Source: Agromyces kandeliae (GTDB lineage Bacteria; Actinomycetota; Actinomycetes; Actinomycetales; Microbacteriaceae). Taken from it: a stretch of 64,000 nucleotides of DNA. Position numbers and translations under genes: made by a program. The notes beneath the pieces were generated by a model. The model saw nothing but the letters and a program-made list of their open reading frames with translations. It was not told the origin of the DNA and ran no database searches. Of this stretch, positions 19,416 through 27,700 are shown piece by piece (positions within the stretch are counted from its first letter, which is position 1; each line of letters starts with the position of its first letter). The stretch lies in assembly GCF_009674665.1 (NCBI RefSeq), contig NZ_WKJD01000016.1:1-64000 (forward strand), read 5' to 3'.

Positions 19416-20111
19416 CTACGGCTGCAGGCGCTCGACGCGCCAGGGCGGCCCCGACCCGGCGTCCGCGTCACGCTCGAACACGAGGCGGTCGTGCAGTCGC
19501 GAGGTCCTCCCCTGCCAGAACTCGATCCGCCACGGACGCAGCCGGTAGCCGCCCCAGCGCTCGGGGCGGCGGATGTCGTCGACGCCCGCGTACTCCTCCT
19601 CGAGTTCGCGAACGCGCTCCTCGAGCTCGGCGCGCGACCCGATCGGTCGCGACTGGCGGCTCGCGGTCGCGGCGATGCGCGAGCCGTACGGTCGCGTCGC
19701 CCAGTACGCGTCCGACTCGTCGTCGTCGACCGTCGCGACGGCGCCCGTGACGATCACCTGCCGGTGGATGAGGTACCACGGGAACAGCAGCGTGGCGGTC
19801 GGGTTCGCCGCGAGCGCCAGCCCCTTCCGGGACGACCGGTCCGTGTAGAAGACGAACCCCCGATCGTCGACCCCGCGCAGCAGCACCGTCCGACTCGACG
19901 GCGTGGCGTCGGCACCGACCGTGCCGAGCACCATGGCGTTGGGCTCGTACACGCCGCGGTCGTCTGCCTCGGCGAGCCATCGGTCGAACTGCACGAACGG
20001 ATCGGGGTCGAGCTGCCCCTCGTCGAGCCGCTCCTCACCGTAGTCCTTACGGCGGGTCAGGGCGTGCTCGACGGCCCGGTCGAGACGGTCGGGGTCGATC
20101 GCGTCGCTCAT
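19416..20111 (-). CDS. pdxH: pyridoxamine 5'-phosphate oxidase, 231 aa
   Basis: FMN oxidase that makes pyridoxal 5'-phosphate from PNP or PMP. Recognisable blocks are NAMVLGTVG, RTVLLRGVDDRGFVFYTDRSSRKG (FMN phosphate binding), ATRPYGSRI, and the C-terminal PERWGGYRL...FWQG...LHDR signature. Length fits the family. TACGCT at 20118-20123 (minus) is six bases before the ATG, giving a probable leaderless start, though a GGAGG also falls in that gap. PLP made here would serve SerC in the same window; ald does not use PLP. Confidence 0.95.
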   Translation of the reverse strand: MSDAIDPDRLDRAVEHALTRRKDYGEERLDEGQLDPDPFVQFDRWLAEADDRGVYEPNAMVLGTVGADATPSSRTVLLRGVDDRGFVFYTDRSSRKGLALAANPTATLLFPWYLIHRQVIVTGAVATVDDDESDAYWATRPYGSRIAATASRQSRPIGSRAELEERVRELEEEYAGVDDIRRPERWGGYRLRPWRIEFWQGRTSRLHDRLVFERDADAGSGPPWRVERLQP

Positions 20112-20135
20112 GCCTCCAGCGTACGAGGCGACGAC

Positions 20136-20171
20136 GAAGCCCCCGGGATCCGAGCGGATTCCGGGGGCTTC
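20136..20171 (-). terminator. terminator downstream of tRNA-Ala
   Basis: Inverted repeat with 16-base arms (one mismatch) and a 4-base loop, GAAGCCCCCGGGATCC/GGATTCCGGGGGCTTC. It lies just past the 3' end of the minus-strand tRNA-Ala. There is no U-run, as is common in high-GC actinobacteria. Confidence 0.75.
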
Positions 20172-20178
20172 ATCTCGT

Positions 20179-20254
20179 TGGTGGACCCAGGGGGATTCGA
20201 ACCCCCGACCTTCTCATTGCGAACGAGACGCGCTACCAACTGCGCCATGGGCCC
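20179..20254 (-). tRNA. tRNA-Ala (anticodon CGC)
   Basis: The 76-base minus-strand sequence folds as a tRNA: acceptor GGGCCCA/TGGGTCC, a D-arm with GCGC stem, anticodon loop TTCGCAA (CGC at 34-36) and T-loop GGTTCGAATCC. The 3' CCA is encoded. It reads Ala GCG codons, which are abundant in these genes. A strong hairpin terminator follows directly. Confidence 0.95.
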
Positions 20255-20305
20255 GAGCCGTCAACGACTCTACCATCCCGCGAGGCGTGGTCCGGACCAC
20301 CCGGA

Positions 20306-21373
20306 TCAGACGGCGGTGCGGCGGCGGCGCAGCACCTGGTCGAGGTCGCCGATGCCGGGCTCCGCGCCTTCGACGATGCCCATCCGCGCGTAGGGATTGG
20401 CCGGCTCCGACGCCGAGGCGGCCTGACGCCGCGTCTCCGCGTCGCCGGCCGCCCGCGTCGGTGCCTGGTCGACGGATGCCGCGGGCGGCCGCAGCACGGG
20501 GACCTGCGGCTCCATCCGCTCAGCGCGCTCGGCGAGCTCGGCGTCGTTCGCGGCCCGCTTCAACTGCTCGGCCTCGGCGATGGAGGCCATGACGCTCGCG
20601 GCGATCGTGCCGCGCGAGAGGTGGAGCGGCTTCGGAAGCGGTTGGGGCGTCCATCCGGGCGCCTCGGCGGTGTCGGCATCCTCGACGTCGATGGGCTCGA
20701 ACGGCTCGGCGACGGGCACTGCGACGGGGGCCGCGGCGGCCGGGGCCGGACGACGGCGTGCGAGGACCACGAGGCCCGTCATCGCGGTGACGATCCCGGC
20801 ACCGCCGCCGAGGGCGACGAGACCCGTACCGCCGAGGGCGAGCATGACGAGCCCGGCGACGACCGCGACGAGCGACGCGAGGAGCAGCAGCGAGCACATC
20901 GCGCGACGGCGGCGCCGCGCACGGCGGGCCGCAGCGGCGCTCGGAGCGCCGGGCGCCGCCGCGCTGCGCGCGGATGCTGCATCCGCCTCGACCGGACGCG
21001 CGGCCTCGCGCTCGGCGGCCGCGACGCGCTCCGCCTGCGCCGCGAGCTCGCGCTCCGCCGCAGCGGCCGCCTCCTCGGCGGCGATGCGTTCGGCGATGGC
21101 GAGGTTCTCCGCGGCCTGCGCCTCGAGGCGCGCCGCCAGCTCGTGCTCGTGGAGGATCCGTTCCTGCGCCGCGACCTCACGCGCCGATACGCCGGTGCGG
21201 ACCTCCTCGGGCGCCTCGGCCGTCTCGGCGAGGATCCGGAGGGTCTGCTGCAGGCGCACCGCGTTGCGCTCGGTGGCGAGGTACTGGCGTCGGCGGAGCC
21301 AGCTCGGGAGCAGGTAGGCGATCCACAGCGTCGCGGCGACTGCCACGAGCACGCCACCGCCGATCGGATCCAT
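20306..21373 (-). CDS. membrane protein with Ala/Glu-rich coiled coil, 355 aa, unrecognised
   Basis: N-terminal membrane segment (residues about 5-25), then a basic stretch and a long Ala/Glu/Arg-rich coiled coil (about 65-125), an arginine patch, two further membrane helices (about 158-205), and a disordered Pro/Ala-rich cytoplasmic tail ending RRRRTAV. TAGCGT at 21380-21385 (minus) is six bases before the ATG, so it is likely leaderless. I do not recognise a named domain. The layout suggests a structural or septum-associated protein, but that is speculation. Confidence 0.8.
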   Translation of the reverse strand: MDPIGGGVLVAVAATLWIAYLLPSWLRRRQYLATERNAVRLQQTLRILAETAEAPEEVRTGVSAREVAAQERILHEHELAARLEAQAAENLAIAERIAAEEAAAAAERELAAQAERVAAAEREAARPVEADAASARSAAAPGAPSAAAARRARRRRRAMCSLLLLASLVAVVAGLVMLALGGTGLVALGGGAGIVTAMTGLVVLARRRPAPAAAAPVAVPVAEPFEPIDVEDADTAEAPGWTPQPLPKPLHLSRGTIAASVMASIAEAEQLKRAANDAELAERAERMEPQVPVLRPPAASVDQAPTRAAGDAETRRQAASASEPANPYARMGIVEGAEPGIGDLDQVLRRRRTAV

Positions 21374-21425
21374 GGCACCACGCTAGGTCACCGGGCGCTG
21401 CCGGTCCCACTCGCCGTGGGGCGTG

Positions 21426-22088
21426 TCAGCGATCCCCCACCCGAAGGGGGGTGCGCGCGGCCTCGCGGTCCGCGTCCGGGATCGACGCGGCGGCGGTCGG
21501 CGCGCGGCCCTCGCGCCACCGCCGGAGCACCCCGCCGGGCACCTCCTCCGCGACGAGCGCGAACGCGAAGTGGTCGCGCCAGTCGCCGTCGATGTGGATG
21601 AACCGGCGGCGCAGCCCCTCGTAGCGGAAGCCGAGCTTCTCCACGACGCGGAGCGACGGCCCGTTCTCGGGGCGGATGCAGATCTCCATGCGGTGCAGCC
21701 GGAGGACCCGGAAGCAGTGATCGGTCGCGAGCGCGACGGCGGTGGGGGTGATGCCGCGACCGGCGACGTCCTTGGCGACCCAGTACCCGATCGACGCCGA
21801 CGCGAGCGACCCGTGCGTGATCGACGACACGTTCAGCTGGCCGACCAGCTCGCCCTCCCACTCGAGCACGAACGGCAGCGCGGTGCCGGCGCGCGCGTGC
21901 GCGTTGAGGTTGCGGATGCTCGCCCGCGCATCGATCACGGTGCCCCCGCCGGGGTACGTCGCCTCCCACCTGCGCAGCCACGCGCGGTTGTCGAGCAGCA
22001 CCCGTTCGAGCGGGCGCGCGTCGCGCACCCTGATCGGTCGGAGCGTCAACGACCCGTCGACGAGGGTCGGAACGGATGCCACCGGCAC
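21426..22088 (-). CDS. GNAT-family N-acetyltransferase (RimJ/RimL-like), 220 aa
   Basis: Acetyl-CoA-dependent N-acetyltransferase. The N-terminal LRPIRVRDARPLERVL block, GYWVAKDVAGRGITPTAVAL (motif A, acetyl-CoA pyrophosphate loop) and NGPSLRVVEKLGFRYEG (motif B) match the RimJ/Alanine-acetylase group that modifies N-termini. It starts with GTG at 22088, one base after the galU stop, so it is probably co-translated with galU; the same gene order is common in related actinobacteria. A short acidic/basic tail follows the domain. The target protein is unknown. Confidence 0.88.
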   Translation of the reverse strand: MPVASVPTLVDGSLTLRPIRVRDARPLERVLLDNRAWLRRWEATYPGGGTVIDARASIRNLNAHARAGTALPFVLEWEGELVGQLNVSSITHGSLASASIGYWVAKDVAGRGITPTAVALATDHCFRVLRLHRMEICIRPENGPSLRVVEKLGFRYEGLRRRFIHIDGDWRDHFAFALVAEEVPGGVLRRWREGRAPTAAASIPDADREAARTPLRVGDR

Positions 22089-22089
22089 G

Positions 22090-22989
22090 TCAGCCTCGTT
22101 CGAGTCCGGCGGCGAACTCGACGAGCCAGGCCCGCAGGTCGGCGCCGAGGTCCTCGCGATCCGAGGCGAGCTGGATGACGGCCTTGATGTAGTCGAGCTT
22201 GTCGCCGGTGTCGTACCGTCGGCCCCGGAAGACGACGCCGTAGACGCCGCCCGTGCCCTCGACGTCGCCAGCCATCTCCATCAGCGCGTCAGTCAGCTGG
22301 ATCTCGCCGCCCTTGCCCGGCGCCGTGCGGTGCAGGACCTCGAAGACCCCGGGCTTGATGACGTAACGGCCGATGACGGCGTAGTTCGAGGGTGCGACCT
22401 CCTTGGCGGGCTTCTCGACGAGGCCCGTGATCCGCACGACGTCGGGGTCGTCGGTCTCCTCGATCTCGGCGGCGCCGTAGAGGTGGATGCTGTCGGGGTC
22501 GACCTCGAGCAGGGCGACGATGGTCGCGTCGCGCGCGACCTGCTCCGCGAGCATCCGGGTGAGCAGCACGTCGCGCTCGTCGATGATGTCGTCGCCGAGC
22601 AGCACCGCGAACGGCTCGTCGCCGACGTGCATCTCGGCTCGGAGCACCGCGTGGCCGAGGCCCTTCGGGTCGCCCTGGCGGACGTAGTGCATCTGCGCGA
22701 GCTCGGTCGACTCGTTGACCTTCTGCAGCTTGGCCGTGTCGCCCTTCTGCTCGAGGGTGTACTCGAGCTCGGCGACGCGGTCGAAGTGGTTCTCGAGCGC
22801 GTTCTTGTTGCGGCCCGTGATCATCAGCACGTCGGTGAGCCCGGCGCCGACGGCCTCCTCGACCACGTACTGGATGGCGGGCTTGTCGACGACCGGCAGC
22901 ATCTCCTTCGGCATCGCCTTGGTCGCGGGCAGGAAGCGCGTTCCCAGGCCGGCAGCGGGGATGACGGCCTTCGTGATCCGTTCAGTCAT
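22090..22989 (-). CDS. galU: UTP-glucose-1-phosphate uridylyltransferase, 299 aa
   Basis: Makes UDP-glucose from UTP and glucose-1-phosphate for cell-wall and storage polymers. The nucleotidyltransferase signature AAGLGTRFLPATKAMPKEMLP is near the N-terminus; VLLGDDI marks the metal-binding Asp, and GLVEKP, GKGGEIQLTDA and YDTGDKLDYIKA are family blocks. Of two in-frame ATGs (22995 and 22989), the second is preferred because TACGCT at 22997-23002 lies seven bases before it but only one base before the first. Divergent from 5-formyl-THF cyclo-ligase; pgi, elsewhere in the window, feeds the same hexose phosphate pool. Confidence 0.95.
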   Translation of the reverse strand: MTERITKAVIPAAGLGTRFLPATKAMPKEMLPVVDKPAIQYVVEEAVGAGLTDVLMITGRNKNALENHFDRVAELEYTLEQKGDTAKLQKVNESTELAQMHYVRQGDPKGLGHAVLRAEMHVGDEPFAVLLGDDIIDERDVLLTRMLAEQVARDATIVALLEVDPDSIHLYGAAEIEETDDPDVVRITGLVEKPAKEVAPSNYAVIGRYVIKPGVFEVLHRTAPGKGGEIQLTDALMEMAGDVEGTGGVYGVVFRGRRYDTGDKLDYIKAVIQLASDREDLGADLRAWLVEFAAGLERG

Positions 22990-22996
22990 GCGCATC

Positions 22997-23044
22997 AGCG
23001 TAGCCGTACGGCATGGGCGTGGGACGGATGCATCGTCCTAGGAT
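22997..23044. promoter_or_regulatory. back-to-back leaderless promoters of galU and the cyclo-ligase gene
   Basis: Within 62 bases between the two start codons lie TACGCT (22997-23002, minus) seven bases before the galU ATG, and TAGGAT (23039-23044, plus) seven bases before the cyclo-ligase ATG. The -35 regions of the two promoters must overlap in the centre. Confidence 0.6.
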
Positions 23045-23051
23045 GGCTGGC

Positions 23052-23630
23052 ATGCCCGACGATCCGACCGTGGTCAAGCGGATCCTCCGCGCCGAGCTCC
23101 GAGAGCGACGGCGGAACATGCCCGCGCACGAGCGCGACCTGGCCACCGAGGGCTTCACCTCCCGCCTGCAGGAGCTCGTCGGCTCGAGCGAGGCGACCTC
23201 GATCTCGTGCTACCTCTCGATGCCGACCGAGCCCGACACCCGGCCGTTCGTGAACTGGGCGGAGGCGCGGGGCATCCGCGTACTGTTCCCGATCACGCGC
23301 GAGGACGGCCTGCTCGACTGGACGGTCGGCGAGGAGGAGGACGAGGTGACCGGGCTGCACGGCATGCCCGAGGCGGTCGGCGAGCTCCTCGGTCCGATGG
23401 CGATCAACGACGTCGACCTGATCCTCGTGCCGGCTGCCGCGGTGGATGCCACGGGCATGCGCCTCGGCTGGGGACGCGGGTATTTCGACAAGACCCTCGG
23501 TTCGATGGGAAAATGTCCCCCGGTGTACGCCATCGTCTTCGACGGAGAGTTCGTCGAGGAGGTGCCGCGAGAGGTCCACGACCAGCCGGTGAACGGCGTC
23601 GTGACCCCCACGCGGATCGTCGCGTTCTGA
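23052..23630 (+). CDS. 5-formyltetrahydrofolate cyclo-ligase, 192 aa
   Basis: Converts 5-formyl-THF to 5,10-methenyl-THF using ATP. The N-terminal KRILRAELRERRRNM helix and the C-terminal substrate/ATP loop GMRLGWGRGYFDKTL are the family signatures. ATG at 23052 is chosen over an earlier ATG at 23043 because the latter lies inside the -10 TAGGAT. Length matches the family. It precedes the FmdB-like and mscL genes on the same strand with short gaps, an arrangement seen widely in actinobacteria. Confidence 0.94.
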   Translation: MPDDPTVVKRILRAELRERRRNMPAHERDLATEGFTSRLQELVGSSEATSISCYLSMPTEPDTRPFVNWAEARGIRVLFPITREDGLLDWTVGEEEDEVTGLHGMPEAVGELLGPMAINDVDLILVPAAAVDATGMRLGWGRGYFDKTLGSMGKCPPVYAIVFDGEFVEEVPREVHDQPVNGVVTPTRIVAF

Positions 23631-23681
23631 CTCGCGAGGCGTACTCCCCCGCATTCCACCGACGGAACCCGAGAGACCACC

Positions 23682-24017
23682 ATGCCCACCTATTCCTATC
23701 GCTGCACCGAGTGCGGCGAGGCCTTCGACATCCAGCAGGCCTTCACCGACGACACGCTGACGGAATGCCCGACGTGCTCCGGCCGCCTGCGCAAGCTCTT
23801 CGGCACGGTCGGCGTGACCTTCAACGGGTCGGGGTTCTACCGGACCGACTCGCGCGCGAGCGGGAAGGACGGGTCCTCCTCCGCCTCCGAGTCCGGATCG
23901 GGCGGGTCCTCCGGAGGGTCCTCGTCCGGTTCGACGTCGTCCGGATCGTCGTCCTCCGGGTCGTCGTCCTCCGGGTCCTCGACTTCGACGACGAGCCCGT
24001 CGTCGACCGCCGCATAG
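23682..24017 (+). CDS. FmdB-family zinc-ribbon protein with Ser/Gly tail, 111 aa
   Basis: Small regulatory-protein-like zinc ribbon. Residues 1-42 hold YSYRCTECGEAFD and ECPTCSG, that is, two CxxC pairs that bind one zinc. The C-terminal half is low-complexity Ser/Gly/Thr sequence coded by a 15-base tandem repeat. The ribbon is conserved next to fthC and mscL in many actinobacteria, but its role is unknown. Its TAG stop forms the first three bases of a TAGGAT that is the likely mscL promoter. Confidence 0.88.
   Translation: MPTYSYRCTECGEAFDIQQAFTDDTLTECPTCSGRLRKLFGTVGVTFNGSGFYRTDSRASGKDGSSSASESGSGGSSGGSSSGSTSSGSSSSGSSSSGSSTSTTSPSSTAA
23946..23975 (+). repeat. 15-base tandem repeat in the FmdB-like tail
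   Basis: TCGTCGTCCTCCGGG occurs twice head to tail (23946-23960 and 23961-23975), with degenerate copies on both sides. It encodes the S-S-G-S-S run and is a likely site of slippage and length variation between strains. Confidence 0.75.
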
Positions 24018-24020
24018 GAT
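24015..24020 (+). promoter_or_regulatory. -10 of mscL overlapping the upstream stop codon
   Basis: TAGGAT at 24015-24020 includes the TAG stop of the zinc-ribbon gene. Transcription would begin near 24027 and give mscL a leader of about 43 bases. Confidence 0.45.
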
Positions 24021-24069
24021 CGACGTCCTGCCCGCGCCCACCACACCGCAGACGAAGGGAGAACAGCGA

Positions 24070-24510
24070 GTGCTCAAGGGATTCAAGGAGTTCATCCTCA
24101 GGGGGAACGTGATCGACCTCGCGGTCGCGGTCGTCATCGGCGCCGCGTTCACGTCGGTCGTCAACTCGATCGTGAGCAACCTGTTCAACCCGCTGATCGG
24201 CGCGCTCTTCCGCGCGGACAGCCTCGACTCCGCGTTCGTCTGGGAGATCCCCACGATGGACGGCAGCGTCGCGGAGGTGAAGTTCGGCGCCGTGCTCGGT
24301 GCGATCCTCACGTTCGTCATCGTCGCCGCCGTCGTCTACTTCGTCTTCGTCCTGCCGATGAACGTGCTGAAGGAGCGCGCCGAGGCGCGCCGACAGGCCG
24401 GCGCGTCGAAGGCCGAGGACCCGGAGACCGAGCTCACGGTGCTCGCCGAGATCCGCGACCTGCTCGCCGCGGATCGCGCGCGGCAGCCGGAATCGCAGCG
24501 CACCGAATAG
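24070..24510 (+). CDS. mscL: large-conductance mechanosensitive channel MscL, 146 aa
   Basis: Stretch-gated channel that releases solutes on hypo-osmotic shock. The N-terminal amphipathic helix FKEFILRGNVIDLAVAVVIG leads into TM1, and TM2 lies at about 78-100. The cytoplasmic helix is basic then acidic. It is family-sized. The GTG at 24070 follows AAGGGAGAA at 24055-24063. The conserved F-x-R-G-N motif is intact. It is transcribed with, or just after, the zinc-ribbon gene. Confidence 0.95.
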   Translation: MLKGFKEFILRGNVIDLAVAVVIGAAFTSVVNSIVSNLFNPLIGALFRADSLDSAFVWEIPTMDGSVAEVKFGAVLGAILTFVIVAAVVYFVFVLPMNVLKERAEARRQAGASKAEDPETELTVLAEIRDLLAADRARQPESQRTE

Positions 24511-24564
24511 CCCGCGCTCCGCGCGGAGGCGCCCGTCGACTCGATCGCCGGGCGCCCTCGCCGC

Positions 24565-24798
24565 TCACCAGTGCGGCGGGCGCTCGCGCGTGATCCGATC
24601 GTCTTCCGGACGGGAGGTCCGCGGCGGGCCGTCCTCGGACTCGTCGTGCGCTCCGGGCACCGCCGACTCGGGCTCGGGATCCGTGCCCGGTGCGGGGGTC
24701 AGGCGTGCACGCCGTGCGCCCCGCGAGCGTTCGACGCGCTGGCGCGGGGCCGCCTCATCCGCCTGCTCGCCGTCGTCTCGGTCGGCCGGGCCGGTCAC
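24565..24798 (-). CDS. small acidic/basic protein coupled to the large helicase-like gene, 77 aa
   Basis: Not recognised by function. The GTG start overlaps the TGA of the large upstream gene (GTGA), so translation is coupled. The protein is hydrophilic and probably disordered, with mixed Arg and Asp/Glu patches, and it ends in a distinctive R-E-R-P-P-H-W tail. Third positions are GC-rich, as in real genes here. The fixed overlap suggests a partner of the helicase-like protein. I recall similar short tails ending PPHW next to this helicase family in other Microbacteriaceae, but could not check. Confidence 0.7.
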   Translation of the reverse strand: MTGPADRDDGEQADEAAPRQRVERSRGARRARLTPAPGTDPEPESAVPGAHDESEDGPPRTSRPEDDRITRERPPHW

Positions 24799-27700
24799 GC
24801 GGACTCGGCCTCCTCGACCGCCGGCGCTCCCCTCCCGAGCACCGAGGCGACGCGTTCGGCGACCGACTCTGGGTCGCCGAACAGCTCGAAGCTGTGCACG
24901 CGCAGGTAATGCCAGCCGAGGCGTCGGAGCACGTCGGGCCGGAGCCGCAGCGACTCGCGGAGGCTCTGGCCGACGAGCGCCTGGTCGGTCTCGACGACGA
25001 CGGCCTTGCCTGCGTACGACGCGGCGAGCGAGAGCGTGTCGCGGTGTCCGACGCTCACGCGGATGCCGCGGCGCTCGAGCCGCGTCGCGAGGTCGACGAG
25101 CATCGGGTCGCCGGGCCCGCGGTCCGGCATCGCGTCCTTCTGCTCCTCGGTGTGCGAGAGCACGCTCGCGAGCGCGACGACGCCGTGGCGCTGGCGGTCC
25201 GCGTCGATGTCCTCGGGGCGGAAGGCCGACACGATGTCCATCGAACGGCGCGCGCGGGTCATCGCGACCGCGAGCAACCGCTCGCCGCCCGGTTCGCCGA
25301 GCGCGCCGAAGTTCGACAGCAGGCGTCCGTGCGGCGTGCGGCCGTAGCCGATCGAGAACACCACGCGATCGCGGCTCTGCGCGACGGCCTGCTCGAGCGT
25401 GAGCACCGTGAACGGCTCGGCGCGGTCGCGCAGGATGAAGTCCGACAGGTCGCTGCGCTTGGCGAACGCGGCGAGCACGGCCTGGTGCACGCGGGCCGCG
25501 TGCCGTGCGCTCGCCGTGATCACCATGAGCGACTCGCGCGGGCGCTTGACCGCGTGCTCCATGACGAGTTCGACGACCTTCGCGACCTCGGCGTCGAGGC
25601 TCTCGACCGTGCCGGTCACGGCATCGGGCAGCCCGTTGCCGCGGACGTAGTGCAGGCCGAGGCTGCCGTGGCCGAGGAAGCTCCCCGCCCACGGCATCGA
25701 CACGATGCGCCCGCCGTAGAACCGGCGGTTCACGAGCTCGGCGAGATCCTCGCCGCCCGCCCGGTAGCTCCGGGTGAGGGTGAGGGTCGGCAGCAGGTCG
25801 GCCAGGCGCGCGAGCGCCGAGTCGGCGTGCAGCGCGTCGACGCCGTGCTCGGCCGGCGGACGCTCATCGGGATCCGCCGGGATCGCGACCTCGAAGCGCG
25901 TGGGCGTCTGCGTGACCGGGTCGCCGAAGGCGACGACCTGGCTCGCGCGCCGGATCGCGCCCAGGTTCTCGGCGATGGTGGTCGCGCCGGCGTCGACGAG
26001 GAGGACCGTGTCGAACCGGATGGCATCGTCGATCTCGGGCACCTCGTACGGCGAGGCGAGCCAGACGGGAGCCAGCAGCCGGAACAGGTGCGGTGACTCC
26101 CGATGCAGGCGGTCCGGACGCACGCGGTCGCCGCGGAGCATCCGGCGCAGTCGCTCGGCCTCGTCGGGCTGGTCGACGAGCGCGACGCGCCACGCCTCGG
26201 CGAGGCGCCACGCGAGCAGGGGTCCCGCCGCCGAGGCGTGCGCGTCGTCGACGAGGCGGAAGTCGGATTCCAGGCGGTCGAGCACGCTCGTGTTCGCACC
26301 GAGGAGCGCGGGATCTCCCGCGAGCATCGTCTCGAACACCGATTGCCACCACGCGAGCTCGAGTTCGGAGGCGACCTGCTGCTCCGGCACATGTCGCTTG
26401 GCGAGGTCGACGAGCAGCGGGTCGAGCCCGAGACCTCGGAGCTTCTGGAGCAGCGCCGTCCGCTCCTGCAGGTTGAGCAGCACCTCGGACTCCGCGGCGA
26501 GGCCGACGAGCGTCGCCTCGAGATCGCGCAGCGGCCGAGCGGCGAGTCGCTTGGGGGTCCCGGCGAGCCCGAGCGGCGCGTCGAGCTCCTGCAGGTCGGC
26601 CGCGACCGTGTGATACGCGACGTGCACGTCGTCGAGCCCGACGGGCACGCTCGGCACCGCGCCCGCCTCCGAGTAGCGGTGCCACAGCGTGCGCTGCTGC
26701 TGGATGCCTCGGAGCGAGCCGTTCAGGTCGCCGACGTGCACCCCGGGGCGCACGTACTCGAGCGCGAGGCGCTTCAGTCGGCGCCGGTTCGCGCCCGACA
26801 TCCCGGTCTCGCGGCGGGGCGCGGTGGCGGCGATGAGCTCGCCGAGCGGGCGATCATACACGGACGGCAGGAACTTGTCGAGCGTGTCGCGCACGTCGTG
26901 GAGCAGCCGGAGGAAGACGCCGAGCTCGGCGACGGACTCGAACTGGCGCAGGCGCGTCTGGGCGATGAGCGCCCGTCCGCGGTCGAGGAGTCGGGGCACG
27001 TCGGTCGTGCTCAACCGCTTGGCGAGCTCGTGGGCGGCCGTCGCCTCCTCCGACGTGGCGAAGTCCGCACCGTACCAGGGCGAGTCGCCCGGGCCGTAGC
27101 GGAACTCGCCGAGGGTCGCTGCACGGACCAGGTCCGCCGCGACCGAGTCGCGCCCATCGGCGAGCGCGACGAGCGAATCGCGATCGAGCCGGGCCGTGGT
27201 GTCGGGCGGCACCGGCATCGACGCGAGGCCGGCGAGCGCGGTGAGCGCATCGAGCACCGAGACGCCGAGCTCGCCGTCGTTGCGGGTGAGCGCGTTCCGG
27301 TAGTCGAGCAGCACGCGACGGAGGCGCACCAATGCGTCGTCGATGTCGGCGATACGGGGCTGCTCGGCCTTCTCGTTGCGCGTGATCGACTGGATGAGGT
27401 CCCGCCGAAGGCGATCCGTGCTCACGGCGAGCCCGCCGAGTCCGACCTGGCCGAGTCGGTGCGCGATGCCGTCGAGGCTCGCACGACGGGCGCCGACGAC
27501 CAGCACGCGGCGCTCGTTCGCGAGCAGCGCGCCGATCGCGTTCACGATGGTCTGCGTCCCGCCCGTGCCGGGGAGCGTCTTCACGACGATCGAGTCGCCC
27601 TGCTCGATGCGGGCGATCACCTGCTCCTGCTCGGCGTCGGCGTCGAGCAGGAGACGGTCCGTCGAGGGCGGCCGCTCGTCCTGGGGGACGATGCGGGGCG

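Noticed and set aside
17795-20254. Genomic island next to tRNA-Ala
   Set aside because: No integrase, no direct repeat of the tRNA 3' end and no compositional change; the genes next to the tRNA (pdxH, exporter) look resident.
23946-23975. CRISPR-like array
   Set aside because: The short tandem repeats here and at 42376-42416 are in frame, lack spacers and encode low-complexity protein tails. No CRISPR array was seen anywhere in the window.
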